Positions 5,931 through 9,262 of a DNA stretch of 9,262 nucleotides are shown here, in pieces (position 1 is the stretch's first letter; each line of letters begins with the position of its first letter). The notes under the pieces were generated by a model. It had not been told where the DNA came from, did no database searches, and worked only from the letters and a program-made list of their open reading frames with translations. The position numbers were made by a program, and so were the translations under genes. Origin of the DNA: Gammaproteobacteria bacterium (GTDB lineage: Bacteria; Pseudomonadota; Gammaproteobacteria; GRL18); NCBI GenBank assembly GCA_030632625.1, contig DAOVUK010000086.1, positions 1 to 9,262 on the forward strand, written 5' to 3'.

Positions 5931-6773
5931 ATGTTTGAATTCTTTACTACTTTAGCATCACAGTCGTTTCTGCAAAATGCCTTATTCGGCGGTATACTGG
6001 CCAGTATTGGCTGTGGTCTGACAGGCAGTTTTGTGGTGGTCAACCGCATAGGTTACATGGCGGGTGGTATTGCACATTCTGTTTTAGGAGGAATGGGCGT
6101 TGCTTATTATCTGGGGCTGGACCCATTTGCAGGGGCATTAATTGCGGCATTGCTGGCAGCCCTTATTATCGGTGTGATAAAACTTAAATGGCAGCATCAG
6201 GAAGACACAACTATCGGTGCAATTTGGGCAGTTGGAATGGCAATTGGTATAATATTTATAAGTAAATCAGAGGGGTATAATACAAATCTAATGTCATTTC
6301 TATTTGGAAATATTCTTATTATTTCTGATGAGCAGCTGTTTATTATGCTGTTGCTTGATATTATTACTATTGTTTTTGTTGCCGTTTTCTATAAGCAGTT
6401 AGTGGCAATTTCATTTGATATTGAATTTGCTATTGTTCGTGGTATTCATGTCAATTTGTTTTATTTACTGCTGCTCTGTCTTATTGCCATTACTGTGGTT
6501 CTGCTGATACAGGTTGTTGGTCTGATTCTTGTGATTGCATTGCTGACCTTGCCGGCAGCCATTGCCAAACAGTATGTTCATTCTCTTGGTTTAATGATGC
6601 TGCTGGCTTCTATTTTGGGTATGCTGTTTACTTCAACCGGTTTATTCATTTCCTATGAACCCGATTTGCCTGCCGGTGCAACAATTATTCTGGTTGCTGG
6701 TGTCGCTTATTTTCTCTCAAGTTTATTTAAATCGCTATTCCGTTATAAACTACAGTCTCGTTTTAAACCATAG
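5931..6773 (+). CDS. znuB: Metal (probably zinc) ABC transporter permease, ZnuB-like (ABC-3 family)
   Basis: This inner-membrane permease of the ABC-3 family (ZnuB/TroC/MntB type) forms the metal channel. The 280-residue protein is almost entirely hydrophobic, with roughly eight membrane segments between residues about 17 and 270. Family features include the early GCGLTGSFVVVNRIGYMAGGIAHSVLGG stretch, with the gap-loop-like glycine-rich AGGIAHSVLGG (44-54), the DPFAGAL segment, TTIGAIWAVGMAIGI (93-107) and the C-terminal LTLPAAIAKQ (206-215). The C-terminus is short and basic. Length is normal for the family. An A-rich AGAAAG precedes the ATG by a few bases. The gene lies 68 bp after znuC and 12 bp before rmuC, so all may share one transcript. 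Confidence 0.92.
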   Translation: MFEFFTTLASQSFLQNALFGGILASIGCGLTGSFVVVNRIGYMAGGIAHSVLGGMGVAYYLGLDPFAGALIAALLAALIIGVIKLKWQHQEDTTIGAIWAVGMAIGIIFISKSEGYNTNLMSFLFGNILIISDEQLFIMLLLDIITIVFVAVFYKQLVAISFDIEFAIVRGIHVNLFYLLLLCLIAITVVLLIQVVGLILVIALLTLPAAIAKQYVHSLGLMMLLASILGMLFTSTGLFISYEPDLPAGATIILVAGVAYFLSSLFKSLFRYKLQSRFKP

Positions 6774-6785
6774 CCCGGTTAAAAA

Positions 6786-8240
6786 ATGCATATTGATCAG
6801 CAAACTCTTCACCTGATATTAGTTTCAATCGGCAGTTTTATCACTGGCATCATCCTGTTCTGGTTGTTTTATCGTTCTAAATCCTCTCGTCTACTCAGTC
6901 AATCATTACAAAATTTGCAGCTACAAAATAATTCAGAGCGAAAGATCCTTGAACTGGATCTGGAAAATTTTGAAAATGAACTGGATATATTACGTGAACA
7001 ACTGGCTGATAAGGAAATTGCTTTATATAAAAAAATTGATGAACTCTCCAAAATGAATGAGCTCAAAGCAATTTATGCAACCCGTGCAGCACAAATCAAT
7101 GACTATAAAGAGGCCATTGAAAAGTCATCATTGCAGACTCAGGAATTAAGAGATGAGTCGTATGAATATCAGAAGCAGCTCTCTGAAACCCAGATAAAAT
7201 CGGATGAAAAATTAAAAGCTGCCCACCTTATTATTGAAAATCTGGAACAGTCAAAGCAGCAGTTGAGTGAGCAATTCGAACTGCTGGGAAATAAAATATT
7301 CTCGCAAAATTCCCAGCAGCTGAAACAATCTAATCAGCAGGAAATTTCCAGTTTATTGACACCGTTTAAAGAACAATTTACAGAATTTAAGCGTAAAGTA
7401 GAAGATATTCATGAAATTGAATCCAGAGACAGGGTCTCTCTTGCCACTCAGGTTAAACAGCTTTCATCGCTCAACCAGAAAATCAGTGAAGATACGGTCA
7501 ATCTGACCCGGGCATTAAAGGGTGATGTCAAATTTCAGGGCAATTGGGGAGAAATGATCTTAGAAAATTTGCTGGAAAGCAGCGGACTGCGCAAAGATCT
7601 TGAATATATCATACAGCCCAGCTTTCGTGATGATGATAAACATTTATTACGTCCTGATGTGGTTATCAATTTACCTGACAAGAAAACAGTCATTATAGAT
7701 TCTAAGGTTTCTTTAAAAAGTTATTCTCAATATGTTGCATCAATAGATGAAGATGAGCAAAAGTCATCGCTCAAAAGCCACATACAATCAATAAAAAACC
7801 ATATTAAAGTTCTTTCCGACAAAGATTATTCGGCAATCAGTGAATTGCATTCGCTTGATTTTGTCTTATTGTTTGTGCCCATTGAACAGGCATTAATGCT
7901 GGCTGTGAATGAAGAGCCGGACTTGATCTTTGATGCCTTTCAGAAAAAAATCATTCTGGTGAGTGCAACAACTCTATTAGCAACTGTAAGAACGATTGAA
8001 AACTTCTGGCGTTATGACAAACAGCAGTCCAATGCTGAGGAAATTGCGAAGAGAGCAGGGGATATGCTGGACAAATTTTCATTATTTATTGAAGAATTAG
8101 AAAATATTGGCAGCCAGTTAGATAAGGCAAAAAGCAGCTATAATACGGCTCATAATCGTCTGTTCAGTGGTAATGGCAACCTGATCTCCAGAGCAAAATC
8201 TATTCAGGAATTGGGGATTAAGGGCAAAAAAGAGCTATGA
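6786..8240 (+). CDS. rmuC: DNA recombination protein RmuC
   Basis: RmuC is a membrane-anchored coiled-coil protein with a predicted nuclease-like domain; in E. coli its loss raises recombination at inverted repeats. The 484-residue length is close to E. coli RmuC. An N-terminal membrane segment (about 8-29) ends in a basic patch, followed by a long Glu/Lys/Gln-rich coiled coil (about 35-190). The RmuC domain follows, with QGNWGEMILENLLESSGL (251-268), RPDVVINLP (D291) and VIIDSKVSL (D305, K307), which fit a PD-(D/E)xK-like core. A conserved FWRYDKQQ-type segment follows near the C-terminus. No good ribosome binding site precedes the ATG at 6786; translation may depend on coupling to znuB, whose stop is 12 bp upstream. 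It overlaps rlmG by 4 bp. Confidence 0.94.
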   Translation: MHIDQQTLHLILVSIGSFITGIILFWLFYRSKSSRLLSQSLQNLQLQNNSERKILELDLENFENELDILREQLADKEIALYKKIDELSKMNELKAIYATRAAQINDYKEAIEKSSLQTQELRDESYEYQKQLSETQIKSDEKLKAAHLIIENLEQSKQQLSEQFELLGNKIFSQNSQQLKQSNQQEISSLLTPFKEQFTEFKRKVEDIHEIESRDRVSLATQVKQLSSLNQKISEDTVNLTRALKGDVKFQGNWGEMILENLLESSGLRKDLEYIIQPSFRDDDKHLLRPDVVINLPDKKTVIIDSKVSLKSYSQYVASIDEDEQKSSLKSHIQSIKNHIKVLSDKDYSAISELHSLDFVLLFVPIEQALMLAVNEEPDLIFDAFQKKIILVSATTLLATVRTIENFWRYDKQQSNAEEIAKRAGDMLDKFSLFIEELENIGSQLDKAKSSYNTAHNRLFSGNGNLISRAKSIQELGIKGKKEL

Positions 8241-9262
8241 ATCAGCATTATGAAACACCGTTTGGTGATTTTAATCTCATACGGATTCCAGATACCGATA
8301 AAAACCTCCAGGCATGGAATGCAGCTGATTTATATATTCTCAGGCAATTAGCCGAATGGCTCCAATCAGGAAAACTGGATCTTAAAAAGTCGAAAATCCT
8401 GATTATGAATGATGCCTTTGGTGCCTTGAGTGTTCCCCTGTCACAATTCTCGTGTGATTCTTATAGTGACTCTGTTGTTAGTCATGATGCAGCTGTGCTG
8501 AATATAAAAAATAATTGTCCTGAGAATCTTGAAAATCTTACTTTGATAAAAAGTACTGACAAAATAGAGAACAAATACGATCTGGTACTGTTTAAAGAGG
8601 TAAAAAGCCAAATTTTCCTAAAAGAAGAAATGCTTAAGCTGGCTCAATGTCTTAAACCCGGCACTTTGATCCTTGGCGGTATTATGGCAAAGAATCTGCA
8701 AAAAAATACCCTGGAAATGCTCACCAGGATTATCGGTCCGGCTCATGCTTCATTGACCTGGAAAAAAGCCAGGCTGCTCTTTGTAAAACCAGAAGTTGAA
8801 GCTTCAGAACCCGATAAAACTTTGTCTGCGATTCCAATTCAGGAAAAAAGTATTGTTACCTATCAACTGGACAATTCAAAAGAGCTGATTTATAACCTGG
8901 CCAATGTTTTTTCCAGAAAAAAACTTGATATAGGGACACGATTTTTTTTACAACACTTTCCAGGTGATAACGGCCAAGCAGAAAAGAAGTTTAAAAAAAT
9001 AATTGATTTAGGCTGCGGCAATGGTGTTTTATCTCTAAAAGCTGCTCAGGTTTATCCTGATGCCGGTATTACCTGTATTGATGAGTCCTATATGGCAGTT
9101 GCTTCAGCAAGAATGACCCTGGAGGCTAACTTAGCAGCAGACAGACCTGATATTATTTATACTGCAGCAAATGCCTTAACTGGTTATGCTGCTGATAGTG
9201 CTGATCTGATCTTATGCAACCCGCCATTTCATCAGCAGTATGCAGTGGGTGATGCAATTGCA
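8237..9262 (+). CDS. rlmG: 23S rRNA (guanine-N2) methyltransferase RlmG, 3' end cut by window
   Basis: RlmG uses S-adenosylmethionine to make N2-methylguanosine at position 1835 (E. coli numbering) of 23S rRNA. The reading frame is open from ATG 8237 to the window end, 342 codons; E. coli RlmG is about 378 residues, so roughly the last 40 are missing. The protein has the duplicated layout of the RsmC/RlmG family: a degenerate N-terminal methyltransferase-like domain with LQAWNAADLYILRQL and NDAFGALS, then a catalytic domain. The latter has NVFSRKKLDIGTRFFLQH, the SAM-binding motif DLGCGNG (257-263), IDESYMAVASAR and the catalytic NPPFHQQ (328-334), characteristic of RlmG. The start overlaps the rmuC stop as ATGA, which implies translational coupling. 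RsmC is the main alternative, but the N-terminal wording matches RlmG better. Confidence 0.92.
   Translation, partial: MNQHYETPFGDFNLIRIPDTDKNLQAWNAADLYILRQLAEWLQSGKLDLKKSKILIMNDAFGALSVPLSQFSCDSYSDSVVSHDAAVLNIKNNCPENLENLTLIKSTDKIENKYDLVLFKEVKSQIFLKEEMLKLAQCLKPGTLILGGIMAKNLQKNTLEMLTRIIGPAHASLTWKKARLLFVKPEVEASEPDKTLSAIPIQEKSIVTYQLDNSKELIYNLANVFSRKKLDIGTRFFLQHFPGDNGQAEKKFKKIIDLGCGNGVLSLKAAQVYPDAGITCIDESYMAVASARMTLEANLAADRPDIIYTAANALTGYAADSADLILCNPPFHQQYAVGDAIA

Overview
The window looks like chromosomal DNA from an AT-rich gammaproteobacterium. The best taxonomic hint is the partial gene at the right end, which reads closely like RlmG (YgjO), a gammaproteobacterial 23S rRNA methyltransferase. 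RmuC, a ZnuABC-type metal transporter and a fused ATP sulfurylase/APS kinase fit the same background. The species cannot be named from this window. No phage, plasmid, CRISPR or defence genes are visible.

Layout. A sulfate-activation gene (sat-cysC fusion) runs leftward at 30-1772. Across a 186-bp divergent intergenic region, a short class polyphosphate kinase 2 (ppk2) runs rightward. It is followed by about 200 bp of non-coding DNA holding two tandem hairpin units whose stems differ by compensatory changes. Next is an exported M23 (LytM-type) metallopeptidase gene flanked by two short perfect tandem duplications, one across its start and one across its stop. Then comes a high-affinity metal (probably zinc) ABC transporter: substrate-binding protein, ATPase and permease. 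A 150-156 bp MITE-like element sits between the binding-protein gene and the other two. The rightmost genes are rmuC, 12 bp after the permease, and rlmG, which overlaps rmuC by 4 bp and is cut by the window end.

How the genes fit together. The three transporter genes should form one uptake system. The rmuC-rlmG overlap suggests co-transcription, possibly continuing from znuCB. Sat-CysC and PPK2 are divergent; one uses ATP and the other can regenerate nucleotide triphosphates from polyphosphate, but any functional link is speculative.

I found no convincing new multi-gene system. The points most worth a second look are: loss of the canonical Q-x-R-N sulfate-binding residues in an otherwise intact Sat-CysC; a 13-bp duplication that has put the apparent original ATG of the M23 gene out of frame, leaving a GTG start; the covarying tandem hairpins; the MITE splitting the transporter locus; and substitutions at metal-ligand positions in the M23 peptidase and the metal-binding protein.
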